64,000 nucleotides of DNA from Streptococcus equinus (lineage in GTDB: Bacteria; Bacillota; Bacilli; Lactobacillales; Streptococcaceae), in contig NZ_FNJK01000002.1 of assembly GCF_900104225.1 (NCBI RefSeq), positions 62,001-126,000 of the forward strand, in the 5' to 3' direction. Position numbers and translations under genes: made by a program. The notes under the pieces were generated by a model. The model was not told where the DNA came from. It made no database searches and was given only the letters and a program-made list of their open reading frames with translations. How positions within the stretch are numbered: the first letter of the stretch is position 1; each line of letters begins with the position of its first letter. Shown piece by piece: positions 45,241-54,973 of the stretch.

Positions 45241-46815
45241 TTGAAATTTACAGAACTTAACTTATCGGAAGCAATCCTTGCTGCTGTTGAAAAAGCAGGC
45301 TTTGTTGAGCCATCTCCAATCCAAGAATTAACAATTCCTTTGGCATTGGAAGGTAAGGATGTTATCGGACAAGCGCAAACTGGTACAGGGAAAACAGCTG
45401 CCTTTGGTTTACCAACTTTGGATAAAATTGATACAAGTCGTAATCTTGTTCAAGCCTTGGTTATCGCTCCAACACGTGAATTAGCAGTTCAAGGTCAAGA
45501 AGAATTGTTCCGTTTTGGTCGTGAAAAAGGTGTTAAAGTCCGTTCAGTTTACGGCGGTTCAAGCATTGAAAAACAAATCAAAGCTCTTCGTTCAGGTGCT
45601 CATATTGTTGTTGGGACACCAGGTCGTTTGCTTGATTTGATTAAACGTAAAGCTTTAAAACTTGAACACGTTGAAACATTGATTCTTGATGAAGCAGATG
45701 AAATGCTTAACATGGGATTCTTAGAAGATATCGAAGCTATTATCAGCCGTGTGCCAGAAACACGCCAAACGCTTCTTTTCTCAGCTACTATGCCTGAAGC
45801 TATCAAACGTATTGGTGTTAAATTTATGCAAAATCCTGAACACGTAAAAGTAGCTGCTAAAGAATTGACTACTGATCTTGTCGATCAATACTATATTCGT
45901 GTTAAAGAACAAGATAAATTTGATACAATGACACGTCTTATGGACGTTGATCAACCTGAATTGTCAATTGTCTTTGGACGTACAAAACGTCGTGTAGATG
46001 AATTGACACGTGGTTTGAAATTGCGTGGTTATCGTGCAGAAGGTATTCACGGTGACCTTGATCAAGGTAAACGTCTTCGTGTCCTACGCGATTTCAAAAA
46101 TGATAATATCGATATTTTGGTTGCGACTGACGTTGCAGCGCGTGGTCTTGATATTTCAGGGGTTACACACGTTTATAACTATGATATCCCACAAGATCCA
46201 GAAAGCTACGTACACCGTATTGGACGTACTGGACGTGCAGGTAAACACGGTCAATCGATTACTTTTGTTGCTCCAAATGAAATGGGTTACTTGTCAATCA
46301 TTGAAAAATTGACTAAAAAACGCATGAAAGGTATGAAACCAGCTACAGCTGATGAAGCTTTTAAAGCGAAGAAAAAAGTTGCCCTTAAGAAAATTGAACG
46401 TGATTTTGCGGATGAAACTATCCGTAATAACTTTGATAAATTCAAAGGGGATGCGGTTAAATTGGCTGCAGAATTCACACCAGAAGAGTTGGCTTTATAC
46501 ATCTTGAGCTTGACAGTTAAAGATCCTGAAACTCTTCCAAAAGTTGAAATTGCGCGTGAAAAACCATTACCATTCAAACCATCAGGTGGTGGATTCAATA
46601 ACCGTAAAGGTGGACGTGGCAATGGACGCGGACGTGATAACCGTCGTGGCGGTCGTGATCGCAAACGTGATGACCGTGATAATGGATTCCGCGATTTCAA
46701 ACGCACATCATCTAAAAACAAACGCGATTTCCAAAATAAAGATAACAAACGTCCTCATCGTACATCTAGTGAGAAGAAAAATGGATTTGTTATCCGTAAC
46801 AAAGGGGAAAGATAA
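45241..46815 (+). CDS. cshA: DEAD-box ATP-dependent RNA helicase CshA
   Basis: The 524-residue helicase unwinds RNA in ribosome assembly and mRNA decay. Motifs in order are the Q motif (FVEPSPIQ), I AQTGTGKT, Ia PTRELA, II DEAD, III SAT, IV-VI including [11 protein letters not shown] and [11 protein letters not shown]. The C-terminal tail is Arg/Gly-rich ([20 protein letters not shown]), as in CshA orthologues. Translation starts at TTG 45241. There is a bidirectional terminator downstream. Confidence 0.95.
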   Translation: MKFTELNLSEAILAAVEKAGFVEPSPIQELTIPLALEGKDVIGQAQTGTGKTAAFGLPTLDKIDTSRNLVQALVIAPTRELAVQGQEELFRFGREKGVKVRSVYGGSSIEKQIKALRSGAHIVVGTPGRLLDLIKRKALKLEHVETLILDEADEMLNMGFLEDIEAIISRVPETRQTLLFSATMPEAIKRIGVKFMQNPEHVKVAAKELTTDLVDQYYIRVKEQDKFDTMTRLMDVDQPELSIVFGRTKRRVDELTRGLKLRGYRAEGIHGDLDQGKRLRVLRDFKNDNIDILVATDVAARGLDISGVTHVYNYDIPQDPESYVHRIGRTGRAGKHGQSITFVAPNEMGYLSIIEKLTKKRMKGMKPATADEAFKAKKKVALKKIERDFADETIRNNFDKFKGDAVKLAAEFTPEELALYILSLTVKDPETLPKVEIAREKPLPFKPSGGGFNNRKGGRGNGRGRDNRRGGRDRKRDDRDNGFRDFKRTSSKNKRDFQNKDNKRPHRTSSEKKNGFVIRNKGER

Positions 46816-46817
46816 TA

Positions 46818-46854
46818 GTAAAACGCACTCTGCTTGAGCAGGGTGCGTTTTTGG
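46818..46854. terminator. Bidirectional terminator between cshA and the GIY-YIG gene
   Basis: AAAACGCACTCTGC and GCAGGGTGCGTTTT pair around TTGA, with T runs on both strands. Confidence 0.85.
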
Positions 46855-47130
46855 TTAAGCTTTGTGTTCGTTAATATAATCGAGTTTTTGTTGTCGTGTT
46901 TTTTGTTTAAAATAGCTTTCTGCGGACATGGCGGCTTCTTTGCTATCAAAACTTTCTTGGTAAATGAGTTTGACAGGTAAGCGGCTTTTTGTGTATTTAG
47001 CGCCTTTACCTGCATTATGCGTTTTGATGCGGCGTTCTACATCTGTAGTGTAGCCAGTGTAGAGCGTACCGTCTGCACACTCTACCACGTACATAAAAGC
47101 TTTTTTAGTCTTTCTTTCCGTTTTTTCCAT
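46855..47130 (-). CDS. GIY-YIG domain protein (YhbQ/YazA-like)
   Basis: A 91-residue single-domain GIY-YIG nuclease-like protein: [39 protein letters not shown], with the conserved second Tyr, Arg and a downstream Glu in SAESYFKQ. Such small proteins are widespread next to trmN6 and their role is unclear. ATG 47130 is taken as the start; it overlaps the end of the methyltransferase gene by 26 bases, indicating coupling. Confidence 0.87.
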   Translation of the reverse strand: MEKTERKTKKAFMYVVECADGTLYTGYTTDVERRIKTHNAGKGAKYTKSRLPVKLIYQESFDSKEAAMSAESYFKQKTRQQKLDYINEHKA

Positions 47131-47866
47131 AATAGATTTCAAAAATATCGTCGGTATACTCGCCATTTTCTTTGTGAACAAAAAGTGGTGGAAGGATTTT
47201 TAGACCATCGGTTGAACCATCTTTGATAGCTTCAATCAAAAGCATATTAGCATCTTTTCCCATTTTTGGGTAAACGAATTGGATGCGTTTTGGTGCCAGA
47301 TTGTACTGTCTCATGGTATCGATGATGTCTAGAAAGCGATCTGGCCTGTGCACCATAGCAAGTCTTCCATTTGATTTTAGAGCGTGTCTTGCAATGTCAC
47401 AAATTTCTTCAAGGTTTGTTGTGATTTCGTGTCTAGCTAGAAGATAGTGTTCAGATACATTTTTCTTAGAAGTCTCTGACACCTTGAAATATGGTGGATT
47501 GCACAGAATTAAGTCAACGCCAGTTCGCGGTACGTGAGTTAGAAGATTTTTCAAATCATCATTAATCATTTGAACTTGGTCTTCTAAGTGGTTCAAGTGG
47601 ATTGAACGCTCTGCCATGTCAGCTAAGCGCTCCTGAATTTCAACTTCGATGATTGGCGCTTTAGTGCGGGTGCTGGCAAAAAGTCCAACGGCACCATTTC
47701 CAGAACAGAGGTCAACAATCAAGCCACGTGATGGAATTTTTGGGAAACGTGACAAGAGGACACTGTCGATAGAATAGCTGAAAACCTCTCTATTTTGAAT
47801 AATTTTTACATCTGTCGAAAAGAGCTGATCAATACGCTCACCTTCTTTTAAAATTGATTTAGTCAT
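47105..47866 (-). CDS. trmN6: tRNA1(Val) adenine-37 N6-methyltransferase TrmN6-like
   Basis: A 253-residue class I SAM methyltransferase of the YfiC/YabB family. It has the SAM motif [13 protein letters not shown] and the N6-adenine catalytic motif NPPYF. E. coli TrmN6 methylates A37 of tRNA1(Val); the assignment here is by family. It is transcribed divergently from plsC. Confidence 0.88.
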   Translation of the reverse strand: MTKSILKEGERIDQLFSTDVKIIQNREVFSYSIDSVLLSRFPKIPSRGLIVDLCSGNGAVGLFASTRTKAPIIEVEIQERLADMAERSIHLNHLEDQVQMINDDLKNLLTHVPRTGVDLILCNPPYFKVSETSKKNVSEHYLLARHEITTNLEEICDIARHALKSNGRLAMVHRPDRFLDIIDTMRQYNLAPKRIQFVYPKMGKDANMLLIEAIKDGSTDGLKILPPLFVHKENGEYTDDIFEIYYGKNGKKD

Positions 47867-47982
47867 GACATTTATTATAGCAGATTTTGCCTATTCTCAC
47901 TAGCGAGGTCGTTAATTTTTACTTTCTAAAACCGCTTAAGCATGGTACAATGTAAGGTAATGAGAAAAAAAGGAGTAAATCT

Positions 47983-48729
47983 GTGTTTTATACTTATTTA
48001 CGCGGGCTAGTGGTTTTCCTTCTTTGGATTATCAATGGTAATGCCCATTATCACAATGAAGACAAAATTTTGAGCAAAGATGAAAACTATATTTTGGTTG
48101 CACCGCACCGTACATGGTGGGACCCTGTTTATATGGCTTTCGCTGCTCGTCCAAAACAATTCATTTTCATGGCTAAAAAGGAATTGTTCACAAATCGTAT
48201 ATTTGGTTGGTGGATTCGCATGTGTGGCGCCTTTCCAATTGACCGTGAAAATCCTGGTCAAAAAGCCATCAAATACCCAATTAACATGTTGAAAAAAAGC
48301 AATCGTTCACTTGTCATGTTTCCAAGTGGAAGTCGTCATTCAACAGATGTTAAAGGTGGGGTTGCTGTCATCGCTAAAATGGCAAAAGTTAAAATCATGC
48401 CAGTTGTTTACGCAGGACCAATGCAACTAAAAGGTCTTTTGACTGGTGAACGTGTTGACATGAATTTTGGTAACCCAATTGATATTTCTGACATCAAACG
48501 CATGAACGATGAAGGTATCGAAGAAGTGGCAAACCGTATTCAAACTGAATTTGACCGTTTGGATGCTGAAAATGCAACTTACCACATCAATAAAAAACCA
48601 AATCCATTGACATACATTTATCGTGTTCCGCTTGGTTTGGTAGCTATTGTCGTTGTTCTTTTGACATTACTCTTTAGTTACATTGCAAGCTTTGTCTGGG
48701 ATCCTGATAAACACCGTAAAATGAAATAA
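47983..48729 (+). CDS. plsC: 1-acyl-sn-glycerol-3-phosphate acyltransferase PlsC
   Basis: The enzyme makes phosphatidic acid from lysophosphatidic acid at the membrane. The 248-residue protein has the HX4D motif (APHRTWWDPVY), block III FPSGSRHS in the streptococcal form instead of FPEGTRS, and a C-terminal membrane helix (IYRVPLGLVAIVVVLLTLLFSYIASF). The start is GTG 47983 with AAAGGAG upstream. A terminator and then the com operon follow. Confidence 0.92.
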   Translation: MFYTYLRGLVVFLLWIINGNAHYHNEDKILSKDENYILVAPHRTWWDPVYMAFAARPKQFIFMAKKELFTNRIFGWWIRMCGAFPIDRENPGQKAIKYPINMLKKSNRSLVMFPSGSRHSTDVKGGVAVIAKMAKVKIMPVVYAGPMQLKGLLTGERVDMNFGNPIDISDIKRMNDEGIEEVANRIQTEFDRLDAENATYHINKKPNPLTYIYRVPLGLVAIVVVLLTLLFSYIASFVWDPDKHRKMK

Positions 48730-48733
48730 ATAA

Positions 48734-48762
48734 GAAAAAGCTCGGATTTTCCGAGTTTTTTT
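48734..48762 (+). terminator. Terminator of plsC
   Basis: AGCTCGG and CCGAGTT pair around ATTTT and are followed by a seven-T run. Confidence 0.85.
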
Positions 48763-48768
48763 CGAATA
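48761..48768 (+). promoter_or_regulatory. ComX (cin/com) box of comEA-comEC
   Basis: TTCGAATA, directly behind a T-tract, matches the late-competence box TACGAATA at seven of eight positions. It is placed 57 bases before the comEA start. Confidence 0.75.
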
Positions 48769-48778
48769 ATTAAGTAAG

Positions 48779-48797
48779 GGCTCCGAGGAGCCTTTTT
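48779..48797 (+). terminator. Terminator-like hairpin in the comEA leader
   Basis: GGCTCC-GA-GGAGCC followed by TTTTT lies between the ComX box and the comEA start, so a transcript from the box would run through it. Confidence 0.55.
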
Positions 48798-48824
48798 CTA
48801 ATGCTTAAAAGGTGAGGTAATAGG

Positions 48825-49505
48825 ATGATTGAAGAGATGAAAGAAAGACTTTTGGAACATAAGACGGTAGCGGCGGTTTTAGGAACGGTGCTTGTTATGC
48901 TTGTGGCATTCTTTGCTTGGTCTAGTATGACTAGACCACAAGCGCAGCTACAAAGTGATTTACCTGCGCTTTCTAGTAGTATCCCAGCAAGTTCAAGTCT
49001 TGAACCATCAAAGACAAAGACTATGACATCACGTTCTCAAGATGATTCTGGCAAAATTTTTGTTGATATCAAGGGTGCCGTTAAAAATGAAGGTGTTTAT
49101 GAATTGTCAAATGGCAGCCGTGTCACGGATTTGGTCAAAAAAGCTGGCGGATTTACAGATGATGCTGATAAGAAGTCAGTCAATTTAGCTGAAAAATTAG
49201 CTGACGAAGCGGTTGTCTATGTGGCAAAAATTGGTGAAGAAGTCACACCAGCAAGCACACCTTCTCAAGCTAAACCAACGACAGCTAGCGGGGTACAAGG
49301 TGACAGCTCAGCGCAAATCAATCTTAACACCGCAACTACAGAAGAACTCCAAACTATTTCTGGCATTGGGGCTAAACGTGCGCAAGATATCATTGATTAT
49401 CGTGATGCTAATGGTGGTTTCTCATCCGTTGATGATTTGAAAAATGTTTCTGGCATTGGTGAGAAGACTTTAGAAAAATTAAAATCTGAGGTGACTGTTG
49501 ACTAA
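48825..49505 (+). CDS. comEA: Competence protein ComEA (DNA receptor)
   Basis: ComEA binds double-stranded DNA outside the membrane during transformation. The 226-residue protein has an N-terminal membrane anchor (VAAVLGTVLVMLVAFFAW), a Ser/Pro-rich spacer, an SLBB domain (IFVDIKGAVKNEGVYEL..) and a C-terminal double helix-hairpin-helix (NLNTATTEELQTISGIGAKRA and VSGIGEKTLEKL). It overlaps comEC by eight bases. Confidence 0.95.
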   Translation: MIEEMKERLLEHKTVAAVLGTVLVMLVAFFAWSSMTRPQAQLQSDLPALSSSIPASSSLEPSKTKTMTSRSQDDSGKIFVDIKGAVKNEGVYELSNGSRVTDLVKKAGGFTDDADKKSVNLAEKLADEAVVYVAKIGEEVTPASTPSQAKPTTASGVQGDSSAQINLNTATTEELQTISGIGAKRAQDIIDYRDANGGFSSVDDLKNVSGIGEKTLEKLKSEVTVD

Positions 49506-51729
49506 GTATTTTCCTATTAAGCCAATTCAATTGGCTTTTTTGCTCACTTTACTTTATTATTTTTGTTTTGAAAAAGTGGTGTTATGTCTGATTTTACTCC
49601 TGTTAGCCTTGCTGTTTTTATGGCAACAGTATGGTTGGAAGGCTTGGTGTCAGGTTTCACTGTGCTTGGCTTTTTTTGCGATATTTTTCCTGACTAAGGC
49701 TAATCAGACAGAACAGGCTTATCAAGCGGCGCCAGCTCATTTAACAAAAATCCAGATGATTCCTGATACGATTTCGGTTAATGGTGATTTATTATCCTTT
49801 CGAGGTAAGGAAGCTGGGCATACTTACCAAGTTTTTTATACCTTGAAGTCAGAAAAAGAGCAGAAATTTTTTAAAAATCTTAATCAAACAGTGCTTTTAT
49901 CAGGGCAGGTGGATTTAGAAGAGGCAACGCCACAGCGGAATTTTGGTGGTTTTGATTGCCGCACTTACCTTAAACATGAAGGCATTTATCGGATTGCTAA
50001 TCTTTCTTCGATTACTGAAATGAGACAGCAGAGCTCTTTAAGTTTTTTTGAACGACTACATGAACTTAGAAGACAGGCGATTGTCAGTATTCAAAGGAAT
50101 TTTCCTGCTCCCATGCAACATTACATGACTGGCCTTTTGTTTGGATATTTGGATAAGTCTTTTGATGAGATGAGTGATGTTTACACTAGTTTAGGGATTA
50201 TTCATCTTTTTGCTCTGTCTGGTATGCAGGTGGGCTTTTTTGTGGGACTTTTTCGGTTTATTTTTTTACGTCTTGGGTTACGGCGAGATTATGTGGATAT
50301 ACTGCAAATCCCGTTTTCACTTGTATATGCTGGCTTGACAGGCTTTTCGGTTTCAGTTGTTCGGAGCCTTATTCAGTCTGCTTTTGCAAATCTTGGCATA
50401 AAAAAATTAGATAATCTTGCCTTTACTTTAATGACCCTTTTTATTTTGATGCCAAATTTCCTGCTGACAACAGGAGGAATTCTTTCTTTTACCTACGCTT
50501 TTATCCTGAGTTTTATTGATTTTGATGGGTTTAGTCATTATCGAAAAATCCTTACAGAATGTTTGGCGATTTCGCTGGGAAGTTTACCGGTTTTGCTATA
50601 TTTCTTCTCAGTATTTCAACCCTTGTCGCTGCTTTTAACAGCTATTTTTTCACTGGCTTTTGATACGCTTATCTTACCTGTTTTGACCTTTGTTTTTCTT
50701 TTATCACCTCTGGTTAAAATTACCGCGTTAAATCCATTTTTTGTTTTTCTAGAAACTATCATCAAATTTAGCAAGTCGCTGATTGGCACACCACTTGTTT
50801 TTGGCAGACCAAGTCTAGGAATTTTATTGCTATTACTTTTAATAATAGGACTTCTCTATGACTGTTATCGACACAAAAAAGTAGCCATTTTCCTTTTTAG
50901 CATAATGGCTTTGCTATTTTTCCAAATCAAGCATCCGCTGGAAAACGAAGTGACGGTGGTTGACATTGGGCAAGGAGATAGTATTTTTGTGCGTGATGTT
51001 AAAGGGCATACGCTGTTAATTGATGTGGGCGGAAAAGTGAGTTTTAGTGAGAAAAAATCGTGGCAAAAGCGCTTAGCTGATAGCAATGCTGAGCGGACAC
51101 TGATTCCTTATCTGAAAAGTCGAGGAATTGGTAAAATTGACCAGTTGGTTTTGACGCACACGGATACCGACCATATGGGTGATATGCTTGAAGTCGCAAA
51201 AGAGCTGAAAATTGGTCAAGTCCTGGTGAGTCCAGGAAGTCTCACAAAGCCAGATTTTGTGGTTAAATTTCGACAAATGAAGACGCCAGTTCGCGCAGTT
51301 TCTGCAGGAGATAACTTGCCAATTATGGGAAGTCACTTGCAGGTGCTCTATCCAAATGCTGTTGGTGACGGTGGAAATAATGATTCGGTGGTGCTTTATG
51401 GCAATCTTCTGGGCAAGAATTTTTTGTTTACAGGAGACTTGGAAGAAGAGGGCGAGCAACAGATGATAGCAACTTATCCCAATCTGCCAGTTGATGTTTT
51501 AAAAGCAGGACATCACGGCTCAAAAGGGTCATCGAGCCCAGAATTTCTAGCTCATATTTCCCCGCAAATAGGAGTAATCTCCGCAGGACAAAATAACCGC
51601 TACAAGCATCCTCATCAAGAAACGCTTGAACGCTTTCAAGCACAAAACATGACTATTTACCGTACTGATGAACAAGGTGCTATCCGCTTTAGAGGATTAA
51701 ACCACTGGAAAATCGAAACAGTGAGGTGA
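49498..51729 (+). CDS. comEC: Competence DNA channel ComEC
   Basis: ComEC forms the membrane channel for incoming single-stranded DNA. The 743-residue protein has N-terminal helices and an OB-like region, the Competence domain (GLLFGYLDKSF..GIIHLFALSGMQVGFF) and a C-terminal metallo-beta-lactamase domain with LTHTDTDHMGD, KAGHHGSKGSS and the end motif EQGAIRF. The frame is intact. TTG 49498 is the start, with GAGG five bases upstream, overlapping the comEA stop. Confidence 0.94.
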   Translation: MTKYFPIKPIQLAFLLTLLYYFCFEKVVLCLILLLLALLFLWQQYGWKAWCQVSLCLAFFAIFFLTKANQTEQAYQAAPAHLTKIQMIPDTISVNGDLLSFRGKEAGHTYQVFYTLKSEKEQKFFKNLNQTVLLSGQVDLEEATPQRNFGGFDCRTYLKHEGIYRIANLSSITEMRQQSSLSFFERLHELRRQAIVSIQRNFPAPMQHYMTGLLFGYLDKSFDEMSDVYTSLGIIHLFALSGMQVGFFVGLFRFIFLRLGLRRDYVDILQIPFSLVYAGLTGFSVSVVRSLIQSAFANLGIKKLDNLAFTLMTLFILMPNFLLTTGGILSFTYAFILSFIDFDGFSHYRKILTECLAISLGSLPVLLYFFSVFQPLSLLLTAIFSLAFDTLILPVLTFVFLLSPLVKITALNPFFVFLETIIKFSKSLIGTPLVFGRPSLGILLLLLLIIGLLYDCYRHKKVAIFLFSIMALLFFQIKHPLENEVTVVDIGQGDSIFVRDVKGHTLLIDVGGKVSFSEKKSWQKRLADSNAERTLIPYLKSRGIGKIDQLVLTHTDTDHMGDMLEVAKELKIGQVLVSPGSLTKPDFVVKFRQMKTPVRAVSAGDNLPIMGSHLQVLYPNAVGDGGNNDSVVLYGNLLGKNFLFTGDLEEEGEQQMIATYPNLPVDVLKAGHHGSKGSSSPEFLAHISPQIGVISAGQNNRYKHPHQETLERFQAQNMTIYRTDEQGAIRFRGLNHWKIETVR

Positions 51730-51833
51730 ACTTAAGTCAAAAGCAAAATAAAAACAGTAGTCGATTGACGGCTGTTTTGCTTTGCAATTAGATTAGCATA
51801 AGTATATACTATGTTATAAAAAGGAGGGCGAGA

Positions 51834-52412
51834 ATGGAAGCAATAGAGAGCAAAGTTGATTTTGTTAAAGAAATCGAGAAGTTAAAAACTGTGACACGTT
51901 TTAATAGGACATTGGATGGGCGATTTGAAAATAGTGCGGAACATTCTTGGCAGGTTGCATTAGTAGCAAACCTTTTTCAAGATTATTTTCCTGAAAAATT
52001 GGACATAGGAAAAGTGACTTTAATGCTTTTACTCCATGATTTGGGAGAAATTTACGCAGGTGATACTTGGGTGTATGACACCACAGGCAAAGCCGTCTCA
52101 CATGATAAGGAATACTTATCGTTACAGAAAAGTTTAGCAATCTTACCAATCATTCAAGGCGAGAAATTTACAGAATTGTGGTTTGAATTTGAAAAAGGAA
52201 ATAGTCCAGAAGCAAGATATGCTAGAATTATTGATGCTTTGGTATCGCTGATTAATCATTTGGTTGTTTCGGAAGAAGGTTATAATCCCGATAAATTAAC
52301 GGCTGAGAGAGTCTTGACTAAGAAAGCTTTCATTAAAGAAGATTCAGAAATTTTGTGGCAATTAGCAAAGGAATTAATCGAAAAAAGTGTTGAAAAAGGA
52401 CTATATAGCTGA
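51834..52412 (+). CDS. HD-domain phosphohydrolase (YfbR/HDDC2-like)
   Basis: The 192-residue protein has the HD metal site: His in AEHSWQVALVANLF, the HD pair in LLLHDLGEIYAGDT and a later Asp in IIDALVSLINHL. It resembles the 5'-deoxynucleotidase YfbR/HDDC2 group, which removes phosphate from nucleoside monophosphates; the substrate is not known. GGAGGG precedes the ATG. A CYTH-domain gene follows almost at once, so they form a pair between comEC and holA. Confidence 0.83.
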   Translation: MEAIESKVDFVKEIEKLKTVTRFNRTLDGRFENSAEHSWQVALVANLFQDYFPEKLDIGKVTLMLLLHDLGEIYAGDTWVYDTTGKAVSHDKEYLSLQKSLAILPIIQGEKFTELWFEFEKGNSPEARYARIIDALVSLINHLVVSEEGYNPDKLTAERVLTKKAFIKEDSEILWQLAKELIEKSVEKGLYS

Positions 52413-52423
52413 AGGTGAAGAGT

Positions 52424-53146
52424 TTGAGTAACGCTAAAAATGAATTAGAATTGAAATATCAGCTATCTGAAGAAGCTTTGAGTATTTACGAAGAGAAAGT
52501 GAGAAAGGCAGGCTTTGTCTCTGTGGGTGAATGTCTTGAAACAGATATTACGGTTGATTTACCTAATTTTGAAAGCAAATCTAAAGGAATAGTCATTCGC
52601 TATCGCATAATAAGTGTTGGGAGATACTTATTGACCATTAAACTCAAACGTCAGAATAATCATTACCAAGAGTATGTAGAATTGGAGTATTCTAGTAATT
52701 CCAATGACAATCTTGCTTTTTCTGATATTCAATGTTTATTACAAAAGGAATTGGATGTAGTGCTTCCTCGGATTATTCTAGAAGGAAAAGATGTGTCTGA
52801 AAATTGTATTTATCTGATAAATCAATTGTACGATTTGGGGTTCACACGTTGTCGCATGTTTTCTCAGAAGAAACGTCATGAGTACAAAAAAGAAAATACG
52901 GCTGTTTGTTTTGATCTTTTTCCTTGTCATGTTGGGGCTTTTATTGAGCTAGAAGCTTTTAGTGAGGAGAAACTTATAGCTTTAAAGGAATTAATGGCTT
53001 TACCTGAACATTGTCGCATTAGCAAGAACTACGGTAAGATTATTCAAGATAGCTTGAAAAAGCAGGGATTGGATAGCGATAGAAGTAGAATTTGTCTTTT
53101 TGATGAAACATTAAGGCAGTTTGCTTATAAAAAATTCCATCGTTAA
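52424..53146 (+). CDS. CYTH-domain protein (triphosphate tunnel enzyme-like)
   Basis: A 240-residue protein with the CYTH signature ExExK (ELELKYQL), then VIRYRI, TIKLKRQ and EYVELEY, and in the C-terminal half CFDLFPCHVGAFIELEA, all charged strands that line the tunnel. CYTH enzymes hydrolyse inorganic triphosphate or thiamine triphosphate, or cyclise ATP. Which one applies is unknown. TTG 52424 with AAGGTG six bases upstream is favoured; GTG 52415 has no usable ribosome site. It starts 11 bases after the HD gene. Confidence 0.78.
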   Translation: MSNAKNELELKYQLSEEALSIYEEKVRKAGFVSVGECLETDITVDLPNFESKSKGIVIRYRIISVGRYLLTIKLKRQNNHYQEYVELEYSSNSNDNLAFSDIQCLLQKELDVVLPRIILEGKDVSENCIYLINQLYDLGFTRCRMFSQKKRHEYKKENTAVCFDLFPCHVGAFIELEAFSEEKLIALKELMALPEHCRISKNYGKIIQDSLKKQGLDSDRSRICLFDETLRQFAYKKFHR

Positions 53147-53155
53147 CTTTCGCAT

Positions 53156-53184
53156 GAACCATGAGTTTTTCTCATGGTTTTTTG
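53156..53184 (+). terminator. Terminator of the HD/CYTH pair
   Basis: AACCATGAG and CTCATGGTT pair around a T-rich loop and are followed by TTTTTT, which runs directly into the holA -10 region. Confidence 0.8.
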
Positions 53185-53191
53185 TTATAAT
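53183..53191 (+). promoter_or_regulatory. holA extended -10 abutting the start codon
   Basis: TGT-TATAAT ends 6 bases before ATG 53198, so the transcript should begin at or beside the start codon. No ribosome-binding sequence lies between. Confidence 0.6.
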
Positions 53192-53197
53192 ATCTTT

Positions 53198-54235
53198 ATG
53201 ATTGCAATCGAAGAAATTGATAAATTACAAAAAGAAAATCTTAGTTTGATTACGGTAGTGACAGGCGAAGATTTGGGACAATTTTCTCAGCTAAAAGAGC
53301 GTATGATGGAGCGCGTGGGATATGATAAGGATGATTTGACTTATTCTTATTTTGATATGGCTGAGGTTGATTACCAAGATGCTGAGATGGATCTTGAAAG
53401 CTTACCGTTTTTTGCAGATCAAAAAGTGGTTATTTTTGATAATCTACTTGATATCACGACGGCTAAGAAGTCTTATTTGTATGATAAGGAACTCAAGCGT
53501 TTTGAGGCATATTTGGAAAATCCTTTGGACACGACGCGCTTGATTATTTTTGCACCAGGGAAATTAGACGGCAAACGTCGCTTGGTGAAAATTCTTAAAC
53601 GTGATGCACAGATTTTTGAAGCGAGTGAATTAAAAGAAGCAGAGCTAAAAACGTATTTTCAAAAATTGGCTCACAAAGAAAATCTGACCTTTGATTCAGG
53701 TGTTTTTGAGGCTTTACTTTTGAAATCCAATTATGATTTCAGCGAAATTTTGAAAAATATTGCCTTTTTGAAATCTTATAAAAAAGATGGTCATATTACT
53801 TCAGAAGATATTAATCAAGCCATTCCGAAAACACTTCAGGATAATATTTTTGATTTGACGCAGTTTGTCTTGAATGGCAAAATCGACGAGGCGCGTGAGC
53901 TGATTCGCGATTTGCGCTTACAAGGTGAAGACGAAATCAAGTTGATTGCTATTATGCTAGGGCAATTTCGTATGTTTTTGCAAGTCAGCATCTTAGCCAG
54001 TCAAGGAAAGACAGAGCAGCAGATGGTAGCAACCTTGTCTGATTATCTGGGACGCCGTGTCAATCCTTATCAAGTTAAATTTGCTGTGCGTGATTCACGC
54101 ACACTGTCAATGACTTTCTTGAAAAAAGCTATTGCTATTTTGATTGAGACAGATTATGCCATTAAGACAGGAACATATGACAAAGATTACCTCTTTGATG
54201 TGGCTATTTTAAAAATTGCTCATGAGCATCATTAA
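53198..54235 (+). CDS. holA: DNA polymerase III delta subunit
   Basis: HolA is the clamp-loader subunit that opens the beta clamp. The 345-residue protein begins MIAIEEIDKLQKENLSLITVVTGEDLGQ and contains PFFADQKVVIFDN, the AAA-like second domain and the C-terminal collar (RMFLQVSILASQGKTEQQMV..). The start is taken at ATG 53198; an in-frame ATG at 53174 lies in the preceding terminator hairpin. comEC-holA-sodA is a common streptococcal order. Confidence 0.92.
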   Translation: MIAIEEIDKLQKENLSLITVVTGEDLGQFSQLKERMMERVGYDKDDLTYSYFDMAEVDYQDAEMDLESLPFFADQKVVIFDNLLDITTAKKSYLYDKELKRFEAYLENPLDTTRLIIFAPGKLDGKRRLVKILKRDAQIFEASELKEAELKTYFQKLAHKENLTFDSGVFEALLLKSNYDFSEILKNIAFLKSYKKDGHITSEDINQAIPKTLQDNIFDLTQFVLNGKIDEARELIRDLRLQGEDEIKLIAIMLGQFRMFLQVSILASQGKTEQQMVATLSDYLGRRVNPYQVKFAVRDSRTLSMTFLKKAIAILIETDYAIKTGTYDKDYLFDVAILKIAHEHH

Positions 54236-54329
54236 GCATACTTAAAAAAGCGGTCAAATAATTTGCTAGTTAGACTTGATTCTTATAAAATGATGATAAG
54301 AAATAACGAAAAGAAAGAAGGTAACTAGC

Positions 54330-54941
54330 ATGGCTATTATTTTACCCGAATTACCATACGCATACGATGCGCTTGAACCATACATCGATGCAGAAACAAT
54401 GACATTGCACCATGATAAACATCATGCCACTTATGTAGCAAACGCCAATGCGGCTCTTGAAAAACACCCTGAACTTGGAGATGATTTGGAAGTTATCTTG
54501 GCAGATCTTGACAAGATTCCAGCAGATATTCGTCAAGCGGTGATTAACAATGGTGGTGGTGCTCTTAACCACTCACTTTTCTGGGAATTCCTATCTCCTG
54601 AAAAACAAGAGCCGACAGCAGATGTTTTGGATGCGATTGAAGAAGCTTTTGGTTCATTTGATGAGTTTAAAGCTGTCTTTACAAAAGCTGCAACAACACG
54701 TTTCGGTTCAGGTTGGGCATGGCTTGTCGTTAACAAAGATGGCAAGCTCGAAGTAACCTCAACAGCTAACCAAGACAATCCAATTTCAGAAGGTAAAAAA
54801 CCAATTCTTGCTCTTGATGTCTGGGAACATGCCTACTATCTCAAATACCGTAATGTCCGACCAGACTATATCAAAGCTTTCTTTGATATTATCAATTGGG
54901 CAAAAGTTGCTGAATTGTACCAAGCAGCAATTGCTGACTAA
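54330..54941 (+). CDS. sodA: Superoxide dismutase (Mn/Fe family)
   Basis: Converts superoxide to hydrogen peroxide and oxygen. The 203-residue protein has metal ligands His27 (TLHHDKHH), His81 (ALNHSLFW) and the Asp/His of [19 protein letters not shown] and the pattern around the ligands fit the manganese-type enzyme of streptococci. AAGAAAGAAGG precedes the ATG. There is a terminator downstream. Confidence 0.97.
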   Translation: MAIILPELPYAYDALEPYIDAETMTLHHDKHHATYVANANAALEKHPELGDDLEVILADLDKIPADIRQAVINNGGGALNHSLFWEFLSPEKQEPTADVLDAIEEAFGSFDEFKAVFTKAATTRFGSGWAWLVVNKDGKLEVTSTANQDNPISEGKKPILALDVWEHAYYLKYRNVRPDYIKAFFDIINWAKVAELYQAAIAD

Positions 54942-54973
54942 AAATTAAACATAGTACTCTCTAATCTAGAGGA

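Noticed and set aside
46287-46748. Long minus-strand open frame across the cshA tail
   Set aside because: It arises from the Arg/Gly-rich coding sequence of cshA; its Arg/Leu/Ser-rich translation is a typical shadow.
48298-48345. PlsC block III reads FPSGSRHS instead of FPEGTRS, suggesting an inactive enzyme
   Set aside because: I regard this as the usual form in streptococcal PlsC, and the HX4D motif is intact.
53174-53176. Earlier ATG for holA
   Set aside because: It lies inside the terminator hairpin of the preceding gene and adds residues (VFCYNIF) that do not fit the family.
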